Below are positions 14,962-23,813 of a stretch of 64,000 nt of DNA, piece by piece (position 1 is the stretch's first letter; every line of letters starts with the position of its first letter). Origin of the DNA: Cytobacillus stercorigallinarum. GTDB taxonomy: Bacteria; Bacillota; Bacilli; Bacillales; Cytobacillaceae. A model generated the notes under the pieces. The model had not been told where the DNA came from. It was given only the letters and a program-made list of their open reading frames with translations, and did no database searches. The DNA is taken from the NCBI RefSeq assembly GCF_014836495.1, contig NZ_JACSQT010000002.1, positions 310,001-374,000 of the forward strand, read 5' to 3'. The translations under genes and the position numbers were made by a program.

Positions 14962-16185
14962 TTATCTTTGTTGAATTGCCACCTCTTCTTCTTCAAAAGG
15001 CCAAGATGGCAGTGGGTTACGCAGTGGCTTATCTTCACGATAGCCTAATGCATATTCACCTTGCATGACGGTATGAATTTCTCTCGTTCCTTCGTAAATA
15101 ACCGGTGCTTTTGAATTTCTCAAGTATCTTTCTACTGGATATTCATCTGAGTAACCATAAGCCCCATGTACTTGAACCGCATCATTTGCCGCCTCAAACG
15201 CAGCGTCACAAGCAATCCATTTTGCTAATGATGTTTCTTTTGTATTTCTCTTACCAGCATTTTTTAGCGACCCTGCTTTGAATACAAGTAGGCGCGAAAT
15301 TTCCAGGTTAGCAGTCATCTTAGCAATCATTTGTTGAACAAGTTGATGCTTTCCTATCTCCTTACCAAATGTTTTTCTTTCATGGCAATATTTCACACTT
15401 GCTTCTAAACTGGCAGCGATTAAGCCAACAGCACCAGCTGCTACTGTGAATCGACCATTATCTAATGCCGACATGGCAATTTTGAAGCCTTCCCCTTCTT
15501 CACCTAAACGGTTGGCCACCGGTACTTTTACATCAGATAAGAACACTTCACCGGTATTACCCGCTCGTATACCTAACTTACCTTTAATAGCCTTTGTTTC
15601 TACTCCAGCAAATGTTCTCTCAACAATAAAAGCTGTGATGCCTTTATGGGCTGCATCATGATCTGTTTTAGCAAATACAAGAAAGTGATCAGCTACATCG
15701 CAAAGTGAAATCCATGTTTTTGATCCGTTTAAAATATAATAGTCACCATCTTTTTTCGCTGTCGAATTCATTGCTGCTACGTCTGAACCAGCATTCGGCT
15801 CAGTAAGACCAAATGCACCTATTTTTATACCTTTTGCTTGAGGTACTAAATATTTTTGCTTTTGTTCTTCAGTTCCCCATTGTAACAAGGTCATACTATT
15901 TAACCCTGTATGAACAGACACTGCTGTTCTATAAGCTGTGTCTCCTCTTTCTAATTCCTCACATACGATTGCTAGTGTGTTATAATCCATACCAGCCCCG
16001 CCGTATTGTTCAGGGATACATACACCCATTAATTCAAGTTCTGACAACCTTTTTAAAATATGTGGTTCAAAATGTTGTTTGCGATCCCATTCTTGAATAT
16101 TTGGCATAATTTCATTGTCAACAAACCGTCTCACTAATTTTTTTACACTTTCTTGTTCTTCTGTTAATTCGAAATTCATCATCAT
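14962..16185 (-). CDS. Acyl-CoA dehydrogenase (Glu-type catalytic base)
   Basis: A 407-aa FAD acyl-CoA dehydrogenase with the family motifs FGLTEPNAGSDV, NGSKTWIS, RKTFGKEI and the catalytic Glu365 in YEGTREIH. The tail (GEYALGYREDKPLR) resembles glutaryl-CoA dehydrogenases more than straight-chain enzymes. Three consecutive ATG codons begin the frame after AGGAGG; the second or third may be used. It follows the class III CoA-transferase by 8 bases, so the pair may activate an acid by CoA transfer and oxidise it. Pimelyl-, glutaryl- or branched acyl-CoA are possible substrates (inference). Confidence 0.85.
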   Translation of the reverse strand: MMMNFELTEEQESVKKLVRRFVDNEIMPNIQEWDRKQHFEPHILKRLSELELMGVCIPEQYGGAGMDYNTLAIVCEELERGDTAYRTAVSVHTGLNSMTLLQWGTEEQKQKYLVPQAKGIKIGAFGLTEPNAGSDVAAMNSTAKKDGDYYILNGSKTWISLCDVADHFLVFAKTDHDAAHKGITAFIVERTFAGVETKAIKGKLGIRAGNTGEVFLSDVKVPVANRLGEEGEGFKIAMSALDNGRFTVAAGAVGLIAASLEASVKYCHERKTFGKEIGKHQLVQQMIAKMTANLEISRLLVFKAGSLKNAGKRNTKETSLAKWIACDAAFEAANDAVQVHGAYGYSDEYPVERYLRNSKAPVIYEGTREIHTVMQGEYALGYREDKPLRNPLPSWPFEEEEVAIQQR

Positions 16186-16193
16186 AAATCCTC

Positions 16194-17381
16194 CTAAATA
16201 ACTTGATTTTTTTTCATTTCTTTTATTTCAGCACTGGTATATCCAACTCTTTGTAGTATTTCGGCTGTCTGTTCGCCATAAAGCGGTGGATGATGTCTTA
16301 CTTTGACCGGAGATTTTGACAGCTTTAATGGCGAACCTGTTAATTTCAATGACGGGATATGAGGATGATTGCCCTCTATCACCATCTCTCTTGCCAGAAC
16401 TTGTGGATCATTAAACGTTTCGCTAATTGTATGGATCGGACCGTTAGGAATTGCATGTTCATCAAATAAACGCTTCCAATTCTGTTTTGAATCTTTTAAT
16501 AATTCTCGTTGTAGAATCGGTATTAGCGAACTACGATTTTCAACGCGACTACGGTTGGTGGCATAACGTTTATCGTTTATCAACTCAGCTAATTCTAAAA
16601 TATTACAGAAACGGGCAAATTGTTGATCGTTGCCAACAGCAATGACCATTTCTCCATCAGCAACCGTAAATACTTGATAGGGGGCAATATTTGGATGGCG
16701 ATTACCTAACCGCTTAGGTTCGGTTTTACCGACCAAATAATTACTGGCTACATTGACTAAGGCAGATATTTGACAATCTAATAATGCTATATCAATCTCC
16801 TGACCTTCTCCAGTGTGCTGACGGTGATGCAATGCACTTAATATGCCAATGCAAGTATATAATCCTGTAATCACATCAGAAATGGCAACACCAACTTTCA
16901 TTGGTGAGCCAGCTTCCTCTCCGGTAATATTCATTAAACCACTCATTGCTTGAATGATGTAATCATACCCAGGTAAATCTTTATATGGTCCAGTTTGACC
17001 AAACCCTGTAATAGAAGCCAAAATGATTTTACTGTTCCATTCATTTAGCTGCTTGTATCCAAGTCCCAATTTATCTAATGTACCTGTCTTAAAATTTTGT
17101 ACTACGATATCAGCATCTTTTACTAAATGACGAAAAACTTCCTTCCCTTCTTCAGCTTTTAAGTTCAATGTCATACTCTCTTTATTTCTGTTTGCACATA
17201 AATAATAAGCGCTTTCACCTTCAACAAAAGGAGGTCCCCAAAATCTTGTTTCATCTCCATTCTGATGATGTTCAATTTTGATGACTTCTGCACCTAAATC
17301 ACCAAGTATCATCGTACAGAATGGTCCTGCTAACACCCGTGAAAGGTCGATAATCTTTACCCCTTCTAATGCAAGCCCCAT
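16194..17381 (-). CDS. CaiB/BaiF class III CoA-transferase
   Basis: A 395-aa protein with the class III pattern: KIIDLSRVLAGPFCTMILGDLGAEVIKIE-type start (read here in shorter pieces), TGFGQTGPY (125-133) and the catalytic Asp169 in AISDVITGLYT, the same number as in formyl-CoA transferase. It moves CoA between carboxylic acids without ATP. It is the first gene of the operon with the acyl-CoA dehydrogenase and DUF3870 protein. GGAGTG precedes the ATG. A long leader (about 200 bases) contains a hairpin and a palindrome. Confidence 0.9.
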   Translation of the reverse strand: MGLALEGVKIIDLSRVLAGPFCTMILGDLGAEVIKIEHHQNGDETRFWGPPFVEGESAYYLCANRNKESMTLNLKAEEGKEVFRHLVKDADIVVQNFKTGTLDKLGLGYKQLNEWNSKIILASITGFGQTGPYKDLPGYDYIIQAMSGLMNITGEEAGSPMKVGVAISDVITGLYTCIGILSALHHRQHTGEGQEIDIALLDCQISALVNVASNYLVGKTEPKRLGNRHPNIAPYQVFTVADGEMVIAVGNDQQFARFCNILELAELINDKRYATNRSRVENRSSLIPILQRELLKDSKQNWKRLFDEHAIPNGPIHTISETFNDPQVLAREMVIEGNHPHIPSLKLTGSPLKLSKSPVKVRHHPPLYGEQTAEILQRVGYTSAEIKEMKKNQVI

Positions 17382-17415
17382 CTTTTATACACTCCATTTC
17401 TACAACAAATAAAAT

Positions 17416-17464
17416 GGAGCCAGCAAAATAAACTTTTCCTTCAAAAAGTTTACTCTACTGACTC
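17416..17464 (-). promoter_or_regulatory. Leader hairpin of CoA-transferase operon
   Basis: The minus-strand leader can fold: GGAG/CTCC and CAG/CTG outer pairs (ends near 17416 and 17464) enclose TAAACTTTT (17431-17439) paired with AAAAGTTTA (17446-17454). Downstream comes ATTTTATTTG. It could be an attenuator or simply a structured 5' leader. Confidence 0.35.
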
Positions 17465-17503
17465 CTATTCACGGCTTGTTTTTCGGCAAGAAAAATCAAG
17501 TGA

Positions 17504-17518
17504 ATCATTGTCAATGAT
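17504..17518. promoter_or_regulatory. Palindrome in CoA-transferase promoter region
   Basis: ATCATTG-T-CAATGAT is an exact 7-bp-arm palindrome between the sigma-A promoter (17593-17621) and the gene. It is a candidate operator for an unknown regulator. Confidence 0.4.
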
Positions 17519-17592
17519 TTTCATATTCAAACATTCAAAAAGGGAAACCATATTTGCAGTAAGGTAATTACTGTCATTGGTTTATATATTAT

Positions 17593-17621
17593 ATAATAAT
17601 TAAAATTTTTAAAAAATTCAA
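17593..17621 (-). promoter_or_regulatory. Sigma-A-like promoter of CoA-transferase operon
   Basis: Minus-strand TTGAAT (17621-17616), a 17-base spacer and TATTAT (17598-17593). The spacer is almost the same A/T tract as in the MFS promoter at 4988-5016. Confidence 0.5.
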
Positions 17622-17644
17622 TAGTTTTTAAGAACTTTTGTTAA

Positions 17645-17679
17645 AAAATAAAAAGAGGAGCACTTATGGCTCCTCTTTT
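17645..17679 (-). terminator. Terminator after LTA synthase gene
   Basis: AAAAGAGGAGC (17651-17661) pairs with GCTCCTCTTTT (17669-17679), overlapping the stop codon; on the minus strand a T-rich tail follows. Confidence 0.9.
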
Positions 17680-19670
17680 TATTCTCTAATCATATCCTTT
17701 GAGTTGCTTGATTCAGTATCTGTAAACAACTTTTTAAAGTCGGCATAATCATAATCCGATCGATTTACAGGAGTAAAATTCTCTGGTTCATAGAATCGAA
17801 GTAAATCAGCATTGACGACTTTGTCTGAATAAGCGAGCTTTTGCTCAACATTTTCATTCATTTCATCACCTTTTGCAATAACTTCTTCATCTTCTATTAG
17901 TTCACCTGTTTTTGAATCATAATATTTTCCACCGATGGCTGTAATTGTTGGGCTTACAAAATCGCCATTTCTAAACGGTATTAAATCATCATGTTCTTTT
18001 GAAAAAATATCAGTTCCAAAGTGAATATACTCTTTCGAATCGATACCAAGTAAATGTAATAACGTTGGTTTTAAATCAATTTGGCCCGCGTATTCATGGT
18101 TCGTTCCACCTTCCATACCTGGGACACGAATGAATAACGGTACACGTTGTAAACTTGTATCAAGAAAATCGCTATACTCTGTATCTAATACTTGTTCCAT
18201 TGCTTTCTTATGGCTACTTGAAATTCCATAGTGGTCACCATACATAACGATAATTGAATTATCATAGAGTCCTGATTCTTTAAGATAATTAAAGAACTCT
18301 TCAAGCGCTTCATCCGCATATCTTGCCGTTTGGAAATAATTATCCACAGATGGATCGCCAGTTGTATGTTTCTCAATTGTCGCTTCTTCTTCATCTAATG
18401 GATACGGGTAATGATGTGTTACTGTAATAAACTTCGAATAGAAAGGTTGTGGTAATTCATCCAAATAAGCTTCTGATTGCTCAAAGAATGGTTTATCCAT
18501 TAATCCGTAGTCAGTTAAGTTATCTGAATTCATATCAAAGTAACTTGCATCATAAAAACGGTCATAACCAAATCCTTTATAAATCTCATTCCTATTCCAG
18601 AATGTGCCGTTATTTCCGTGGAATACTGCAGACGTATAGCCTTTTTCTTTTAAAATGGCTGGTGCTGCATGGAATGTATTCATTCCTTTTGTCGTAAAAG
18701 CAGAACCTTGTGGTAACCCGTATAAGGAGTTTTCAAGCATAAATTCTGCATCAGCTGTTTTTCCTTGAGCTGTTTGATGGAAGAAGTTATCAAAATAAGT
18801 TGTGTTTTCTTCTTCAATTAATGAATTGAGGAATGGTGTAACTTCTTCTCCATGCAATTCATAGTTCATTAAGAAGGTTTGAATGGATTCCAAATGAAGA
18901 TATATCACATTCATATCCTTCCCAATACCGAATGTTTCTGGATTGGGTTCAGCATAATTAGATTGCGTGAAGTTCACGACTTCGGTTGTATCATTGCTAT
19001 CTGCCATAACTCTTTGAGCTGATGCTTTTGTACTTTGTACTGCATCATAAATAGTATAATTGTACATACCTAGATATTTAACAATATAGTTTCTATCAAA
19101 TCCACGTGTTAATAATTGTGGACGATCTGCTTCAGCCAGTCCTAGGTTTGCACATGAAATTGCTAAACCTAAAGATAATACAGCAACCATGCGTCTCTTA
19201 CCATAATCTTTCTTCTCAATCTTAACAAATTTAAATGCTAATAAAGCAATTAAGAATAGAAGATCTATGAAGAATAAGAAATCATATGGGCGTAGTAGAG
19301 TCGTTACACTTTTACTAACATCTGCAAAGTTTTGTGTCATTGTTAATGTTGGTAATGTGATAAAGTCCGTAAATGAACGATAATAAACCACATTGGCATA
19401 TAACAAGAATGACATGATGCTGTATATTACTAATGTCGCAATATACTTTCGTCTTCCTTTAAAAAATAAAGCGAAACTAAGGAAGATTAACGATGATCCT
19501 AAAGGATTTAAAAATAAAAGAAATTGCTGTATTGGGCTGTCAACCCCGAGATTAAATTGAGTTAATTGTGTTATATACGTTTTCATCCAAAGGAAGAATA
19601 CAGCTAACATAAAGAAGCCAATATATTTATCGAAGAATAAACTTTGACCTTTTTTAGATAAACTATCCAT
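17679..19670 (-). CDS. ltaS: Lipoteichoic acid synthase family protein
   Basis: A 663-aa membrane enzyme with five N-terminal transmembrane helices (within about 1-215) and an extracellular sulfatase-fold domain (about 250-610). The nucleophile region reads HQTAQGKTADAEF, with metal-site features HLES, MYGDHYG and FHGNNGTFWNR. LtaS-type enzymes transfer glycerol phosphate from phosphatidylglycerol to build lipoteichoic acid on the outer membrane face. Bacilli have several paralogues (LtaS, YfnI, YqgS, YvgJ), so the exact paralogue is not certain. Single gene with its own extended -10 promoter and terminator. Confidence 0.85.
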   Translation of the reverse strand: MDSLSKKGQSLFFDKYIGFFMLAVFFLWMKTYITQLTQFNLGVDSPIQQFLLFLNPLGSSLIFLSFALFFKGRRKYIATLVIYSIMSFLLYANVVYYRSFTDFITLPTLTMTQNFADVSKSVTTLLRPYDFLFFIDLLFLIALLAFKFVKIEKKDYGKRRMVAVLSLGLAISCANLGLAEADRPQLLTRGFDRNYIVKYLGMYNYTIYDAVQSTKASAQRVMADSNDTTEVVNFTQSNYAEPNPETFGIGKDMNVIYLHLESIQTFLMNYELHGEEVTPFLNSLIEEENTTYFDNFFHQTAQGKTADAEFMLENSLYGLPQGSAFTTKGMNTFHAAPAILKEKGYTSAVFHGNNGTFWNRNEIYKGFGYDRFYDASYFDMNSDNLTDYGLMDKPFFEQSEAYLDELPQPFYSKFITVTHHYPYPLDEEEATIEKHTTGDPSVDNYFQTARYADEALEEFFNYLKESGLYDNSIIVMYGDHYGISSSHKKAMEQVLDTEYSDFLDTSLQRVPLFIRVPGMEGGTNHEYAGQIDLKPTLLHLLGIDSKEYIHFGTDIFSKEHDDLIPFRNGDFVSPTITAIGGKYYDSKTGELIEDEEVIAKGDEMNENVEQKLAYSDKVVNADLLRFYEPENFTPVNRSDYDYADFKKLFTDTESSNSKDMIRE

Positions 19671-19695
19671 TATTGCACCTACCTTCTAGCACATT

Positions 19696-19704
19696 ATTAT
19701 AACA
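19696..19704 (-). promoter_or_regulatory. Extended -10 promoter of ltaS
   Basis: Minus-strand TG-T-TATAAT (TATAAT at 19701-19696), 25 bases upstream of the ltaS ATG. No good -35 is seen, as is common with an extended -10. Confidence 0.55.
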
Positions 19705-19925
19705 TGCTTTAAAAAAAATTCTATAAGTAATTGGTAATAAAAACCCTTTTCTTACCAACTACCTTCCCCGTTTTTATTGACCAGAGGCATATTATGATTA
19801 TAATCGATAATTATGAACGTTCTATGACAATGTAAATTTTTCTTTAAACTTTACGCTATCACGAGTTATAAATATACTCTTTTTTGAGCAAAAGTCAAGA
19901 AATATCCTTAAAGACCTCCATAATC

Positions 19926-19949
19926 AAAAGCTGCTTAAAATTAAGCAGC
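19926..19949 (-). terminator. Hairpin downstream of ATP-grasp gene
   Basis: GCTGCTTAA (19930-19938) pairs with TTAAGCAGC (19941-19949); on the minus strand TTTTG follows. It is 128 bases past the gene end, so its use is uncertain. Confidence 0.5.
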
Positions 19950-20077
19950 CCTTAGATGTAATAGCTAAAAATGTCAGTATTACTCACTTACACATTTAGA
20001 ATTAGCATATGTCATGCTGATGTGAACTGTTCTTAAAAAACGGACTAGCTTCATTAGTATATGATGGCTAATTTGAA

Positions 20078-21013
20078 TTATGCTAAGTTCAACTGCTCCT
20101 GCAACAACTTTGCCAGTTGTAACATGCCGTATTTACCTGCAATTCCTTCAGCGTCTGCATTATAATTCGTGTTTGTATTGATGTCATACGTATAAACACG
20201 CCCATCAGCATCTTTAATAAATTCAATTCCTGCTACATCAATTCCTGCATATTTAAGAAATTTCTCATATTTATCCATTTGTTCAGCATCCACTTCATCA
20301 GTAATTTCGAATTTAGGGCGCTTCTGTGTCTCTTCTCCCACCGGACAAAAAGCATCGCCAATTTGACAAGCATCTGCCGGACATAATTCAAATCCTTCCG
20401 AAGTATCAACTTTTACAGCATAATAAAACTTCCCGCCAATAAACTCTGCCCTTGTAATGATCTGATCTTCCGATTTTATATACTGCTGAATAAGAGTGAT
20501 TCCATCAACAGGTTCTTCAAAGGAATTGCTACTAACATAGGTTTTTAGAGATTCAATTGTTTGGAATAGCTGCACACCTAAACCTTTTCCTGCTCGGTTG
20601 TGTTTCGTTATAAAAGGAGTAGTTCCTAATTTCTCGGCTGCAGTAATAATATTTTCTTTCCCAACTGCTCCAATTGTATTTGGTGTTTTAATTCCGCTTT
20701 TTTCTAGTAGGGCATATTGTTTCACTTTACTGACTTCTAACGAAAGTGCGTGACTCCCATTTAACACTTTTCTACCGTGACTTTCTAGCCAAGTAATCAC
20801 ACTTGCTGCTAATTCTGGAGCGAAACGATGCCCTCTCGTATGAGATGAAGCACTCATGCGATTATAAAACACCCCTTCTGGTGGTGTAGAAGTTAAATCA
20901 ATTATCCCTTCATGCAAGTGCCATGTTTCGTAAGGTACTTGCAATTCATCTAATCTACTTGTCAAATGGTCTGTCCATTCATCATTTTCGTGAATAATAT
21001 AGATCTTTTTCAA
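20078..21013 (-). CDS. RimK-type ATP-grasp ligase
   Basis: A 311-aa protein from TTG 21013, which has AAAAGGAAG about 8 bases upstream; GTG 21022 would overlap that site. The central region has an ATP-grasp core: ITKHNRAGKGLGVQLF (lysine and glycine-rich loop, about 135-150), LIQQYIKSED, and the metal-binding end DVAGIEFIKD plus DINTNTNYN. ATP-grasp ligases of the RimK group join a carboxylate to an amine via acyl phosphate. The substrate is unknown and the gene is monocistronic, so no pathway is indicated. Confidence 0.8.
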   Translation of the reverse strand: MKKIYIIHENDEWTDHLTSRLDELQVPYETWHLHEGIIDLTSTPPEGVFYNRMSASSHTRGHRFAPELAASVITWLESHGRKVLNGSHALSLEVSKVKQYALLEKSGIKTPNTIGAVGKENIITAAEKLGTTPFITKHNRAGKGLGVQLFQTIESLKTYVSSNSFEEPVDGITLIQQYIKSEDQIITRAEFIGGKFYYAVKVDTSEGFELCPADACQIGDAFCPVGEETQKRPKFEITDEVDAEQMDKYEKFLKYAGIDVAGIEFIKDADGRVYTYDINTNTNYNADAEGIAGKYGMLQLAKLLQEQLNLA

Positions 21014-21140
21014 AGAAAACACTTCCTTTTAATTAAAACGATTATGTATAGTTACTATTATTTCACGGGTGTCAGAAATTCGCAATTATTTCATATAAAG
21101 ATGCCAATTATCTTACTTTAAAATCAAGTAAAACAAGCAT

Positions 21141-21181
21141 AAAAAAATGACTGTGAGATTAGGATCTCCAGTCACTTTTTT
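21141..21181 (-). terminator. Terminator after DHA2 exporter gene
   Basis: An A-run, TGACTG and GAGAT are mirrored by ATCTC, CAGTCA and a T-run across 21141-21181. It works from the minus strand directly after the exporter stop and is nearly symmetric. Confidence 0.75.
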
Positions 21182-21184
21182 CTA

Positions 21185-22711
21185 TCATTTTGACGATTCT
21201 GTTTCATTTAATGGCTCGGTTTCTAATGCTTCAGTCTGTTCTTCAGGATCTTTTGCAGGTACTGAACGTTTCATAAAGAAGACGAGAATCAACGCAATAA
21301 CCGAAATAAAAGTTGAAACGAAAAAGGCAAAATTAATCCCTTCTAATGTAGATTGCAACCCAATTTGTAACATTGCTTCTTGAGATAATTCTCCTCCACC
21401 ATTTTCACGTAGAGTAGCATTTGCTAAATCTTCTCCTGCAGCGTTTGCCTTATTAGACATAATTGTAATAAGCAACGCTGTACCAATAGCACCAGATACT
21501 TGGTTAAGTGTATTGTTCATTGCCGTCCCATGGGGATAGAATCGTGGTGGTAATTGGTTCAAACCGTTTGTAGATACAGGCATCATTACCATTGACATAC
21601 CGAACATTCTAATTGTATGTAATATCATAATATGAATAGCCCCTGTATCCATCTCAAGGCGACTAAAAAAGTAAGTCGAGATTGTCATAATGGTTAAGCC
21701 AGTTATTGCTAATATTTTCCCACCGAATCTATCAAATAACTTTCCAGTTAGAGGTGACATTGCTGCCATTACTAATGCACCTGGCAACATCATTAAACCG
21801 GCATCAAATGGGGAAATACCTCGGATATTCTGCACATAGATAGGAATGAGTAGCATCCCTGAGAACATCGCCATATTCACAACCATTGTAATAATCGTTG
21901 AGAGTGTAAACATTGGGAATTGAAAAACACCAAAGTTTAACATCGGTTCTTTTTGCTTATTTTGTCTAATAATGAAAATGAATAGAGAAATAGCACCGAC
22001 AATGATGGTTAAATAAACGTTCGTAGCACCCCATCCATCATTTCCTGCTGAGCTAAATCCATATAAAACACCACCAAACCCAATACTAGATAATAATAAT
22101 GAAAGAAAATCCAATTTAATTGCTTGCTTTTCTTTTTTATCTTTTAACCATATAAAGCCTAATAGTAAAACGATTATTGCAATTGGAGAAATAAAATGAA
22201 ACAGCATCCGCCAATCATAATTTTCGACAATCCAACCTGACAATGTTGGACCTATTGCTGGAGCTGCCATTAATATTAATCCAAATAAGCCCATCGCAGA
22301 TCCACGTTTTTCAACAGGGAAAGAAACGAGCATCACATTCATTAATACAGGCATTAAAATAGCCGAACCGGAAGCCTGCATCATTCTTCCAATAAGTAAG
22401 ATGCTAAAAATATCGGCAAATCCAGCTACAAATGTACCTAAAGTGAACATAAGCATCGCAAATAAAAACAACATGCGGACACTATATTTACGTATTAAGA
22501 ACGCCGTTGCAGGGATTAAGACCCCATTTACTAACATATACCCAGTTGTTAGCCACTGGACAGTAGCCGTATCTACATTCAAATCTTCCATGATTGATGG
22601 TAAGGCGATATTTAATAGAGTGTTGTTTAAAAACGCAATAAACGCACCCACCATTAGGATTGCTAATAATCCATAGGGTGGTTTATTTGAATTTTGGTGA
22701 TTTGCGGTCAT
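21185..22711 (-). CDS. DHA2-family (EmrB/QacA, LmrB-like) multidrug exporter
   Basis: A 508-aa membrane protein with about 14 predicted helices. It has the DHA2 start (FIAFLNNTLLNIALPSI), motif QWLTTGYML and the antiporter motif region (ILMAAPAIGPTLSGWIVE). Such proteins export drugs in exchange for protons. It is divergent from a TetR-family gene across 177 bases, the usual arrangement for a repressor-controlled exporter such as lmrB/lmrA. The substrate cannot be read from the sequence. Confidence 0.9.
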   Translation of the reverse strand: MTANHQNSNKPPYGLLAILMVGAFIAFLNNTLLNIALPSIMEDLNVDTATVQWLTTGYMLVNGVLIPATAFLIRKYSVRMLFLFAMLMFTLGTFVAGFADIFSILLIGRMMQASGSAILMPVLMNVMLVSFPVEKRGSAMGLFGLILMAAPAIGPTLSGWIVENYDWRMLFHFISPIAIIVLLLGFIWLKDKKEKQAIKLDFLSLLLSSIGFGGVLYGFSSAGNDGWGATNVYLTIIVGAISLFIFIIRQNKQKEPMLNFGVFQFPMFTLSTIITMVVNMAMFSGMLLIPIYVQNIRGISPFDAGLMMLPGALVMAAMSPLTGKLFDRFGGKILAITGLTIMTISTYFFSRLEMDTGAIHIMILHTIRMFGMSMVMMPVSTNGLNQLPPRFYPHGTAMNNTLNQVSGAIGTALLITIMSNKANAAGEDLANATLRENGGGELSQEAMLQIGLQSTLEGINFAFFVSTFISVIALILVFFMKRSVPAKDPEEQTEALETEPLNETESSK

Positions 22712-22770
22712 TATTTCCCCTCCCTATACACATTGTTCAATTGTTTATACCACTATTTCACGCAGGACTT

Positions 22771-22821
22771 ATCATAACTGATATGATTAGTGAATGCAAT
22801 GATTATATTTCGCTTTGCGAA
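22771..22821. promoter_or_regulatory. Dyad symmetries in exporter/TetR divergent promoter region
   Basis: ATCATA (22771-22776) and TATGAT (22782-22787) form an inverted repeat, and TTCGC-TTT-GCGAA lies at 22809-22821. Either could be the TetR operator; neither is proven. Confidence 0.4.
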
Positions 22822-22888
22822 TTTTTTTCTAAGAGAATTTTATGTTATGATACTAATTATTTAAAACTTAAAAATAAGGTGATATTTC

Positions 22889-23764
22889 TTGAAGGACAGA
22901 AAATTACATGTCATTCATTTAGCTCATGAATTATTTATCGAAAAAGGCTTTCAAGCTACTTCTATCCAAGATATATTATCTTATACAGGTATATCTAAAG
23001 GAACGTTCTATAATTACTTTTCCTCAAAAGCAGAATTACTGATGGCCATATTTAAAGATAGTTACAAGCTGATGGAAAAGGAAAGAGATGCTTTACTTAT
23101 TGGAAAAAGTCCACAAAGTATTGAGATTTTCACACAGCAAGTTGAACAGCAAGTCATGTTTAATCATAAACATCAGCTTGTTTCTTTATTTGATGAAATG
23201 TTCATATCAGACGACTTAGAACTAAAAGCATTTATAAGAAAAGGTCAGCTCCGGACAATTAAATGGACTTATTATCGCTTTATTGAACTGTTTGGAGAGA
23301 ATCGGAGAGCCTACCTTCTCGATATGTCTATTATCTTCCTTGGTATTCTTCATCAGTTGAGCAAATATTATACTGAATTATTTCAATCATCGGTCAGTAT
23401 TACAAAGGTTGTTCGATATAGTGTTGAGAGAATTGTTGAAATGACAAATCAAGTTGCGACAAAGGAAGTTCAATTATTCTCACCATCCTTAATCGATACA
23501 GAGATCAATGATTTATTAGGTACTGAAACACAACAAGATGAAATTAAGCATATATGTGCACTCATGTTGGAAACGGAGACACTAACTAAGGACGAAGAAT
23601 TGTTGATACAATTTATTCAAGATGAACTCCTATTAAGAAAAAAGCCAAGAAAGTTTCTAATTGATAGTGCTTTAGAGACTTTAAAACGGACAGATTCAAT
23701 TTGTAATAAAGGTCGCGTTTTACGACTTCAGTTTATTGTTAACAACGCTACTTCCCAATCATAA
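22889..23764 (+). CDS. TetR-family transcriptional regulator
   Basis: A 291-aa protein, long for the family, starting with TTG after AAGGTGAT. The N-terminal TetR DNA-binding domain (about 5-52) is clear: AHELFIEKGFQATSIQDIL, then GISKGTFYNYFSSKAEL. The long ligand-binding part has no recognisable signature. It is divergent from the DHA2 exporter and probably represses it and itself until a drug binds (inference from arrangement). A shared bidirectional terminator separates it from the nos gene. Confidence 0.9.
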   Translation: MKDRKLHVIHLAHELFIEKGFQATSIQDILSYTGISKGTFYNYFSSKAELLMAIFKDSYKLMEKERDALLIGKSPQSIEIFTQQVEQQVMFNHKHQLVSLFDEMFISDDLELKAFIRKGQLRTIKWTYYRFIELFGENRRAYLLDMSIIFLGILHQLSKYYTELFQSSVSITKVVRYSVERIVEMTNQVATKEVQLFSPSLIDTEINDLLGTETQQDEIKHICALMLETETLTKDEELLIQFIQDELLLRKKPRKFLIDSALETLKRTDSICNKGRVLRLQFIVNNATSQS

Positions 23765-23813
23765 AAAAGATAGATATTCTAACCGTTTTGCGTTAGAGTA
23801 TCTATCTTTTTTT
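23763..23813. terminator. Bidirectional terminator between tetR and nos
   Basis: An A-run, GATAGATA and CTAAC are mirrored by GTTAG, TATCTATC and a T-run. It serves converging genes on both strands and overlaps both stop codons. Confidence 0.9.

Larger units (their letters stand above)
19671..20077. other. Gene-free interval upstream of ltaS
   Basis: It holds the ltaS promoter (19696-19704) and a hairpin (19930-19949) likely ending the upstream ATP-grasp gene. The rest is A/T-rich with no credible frame. Confidence 0.6.
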
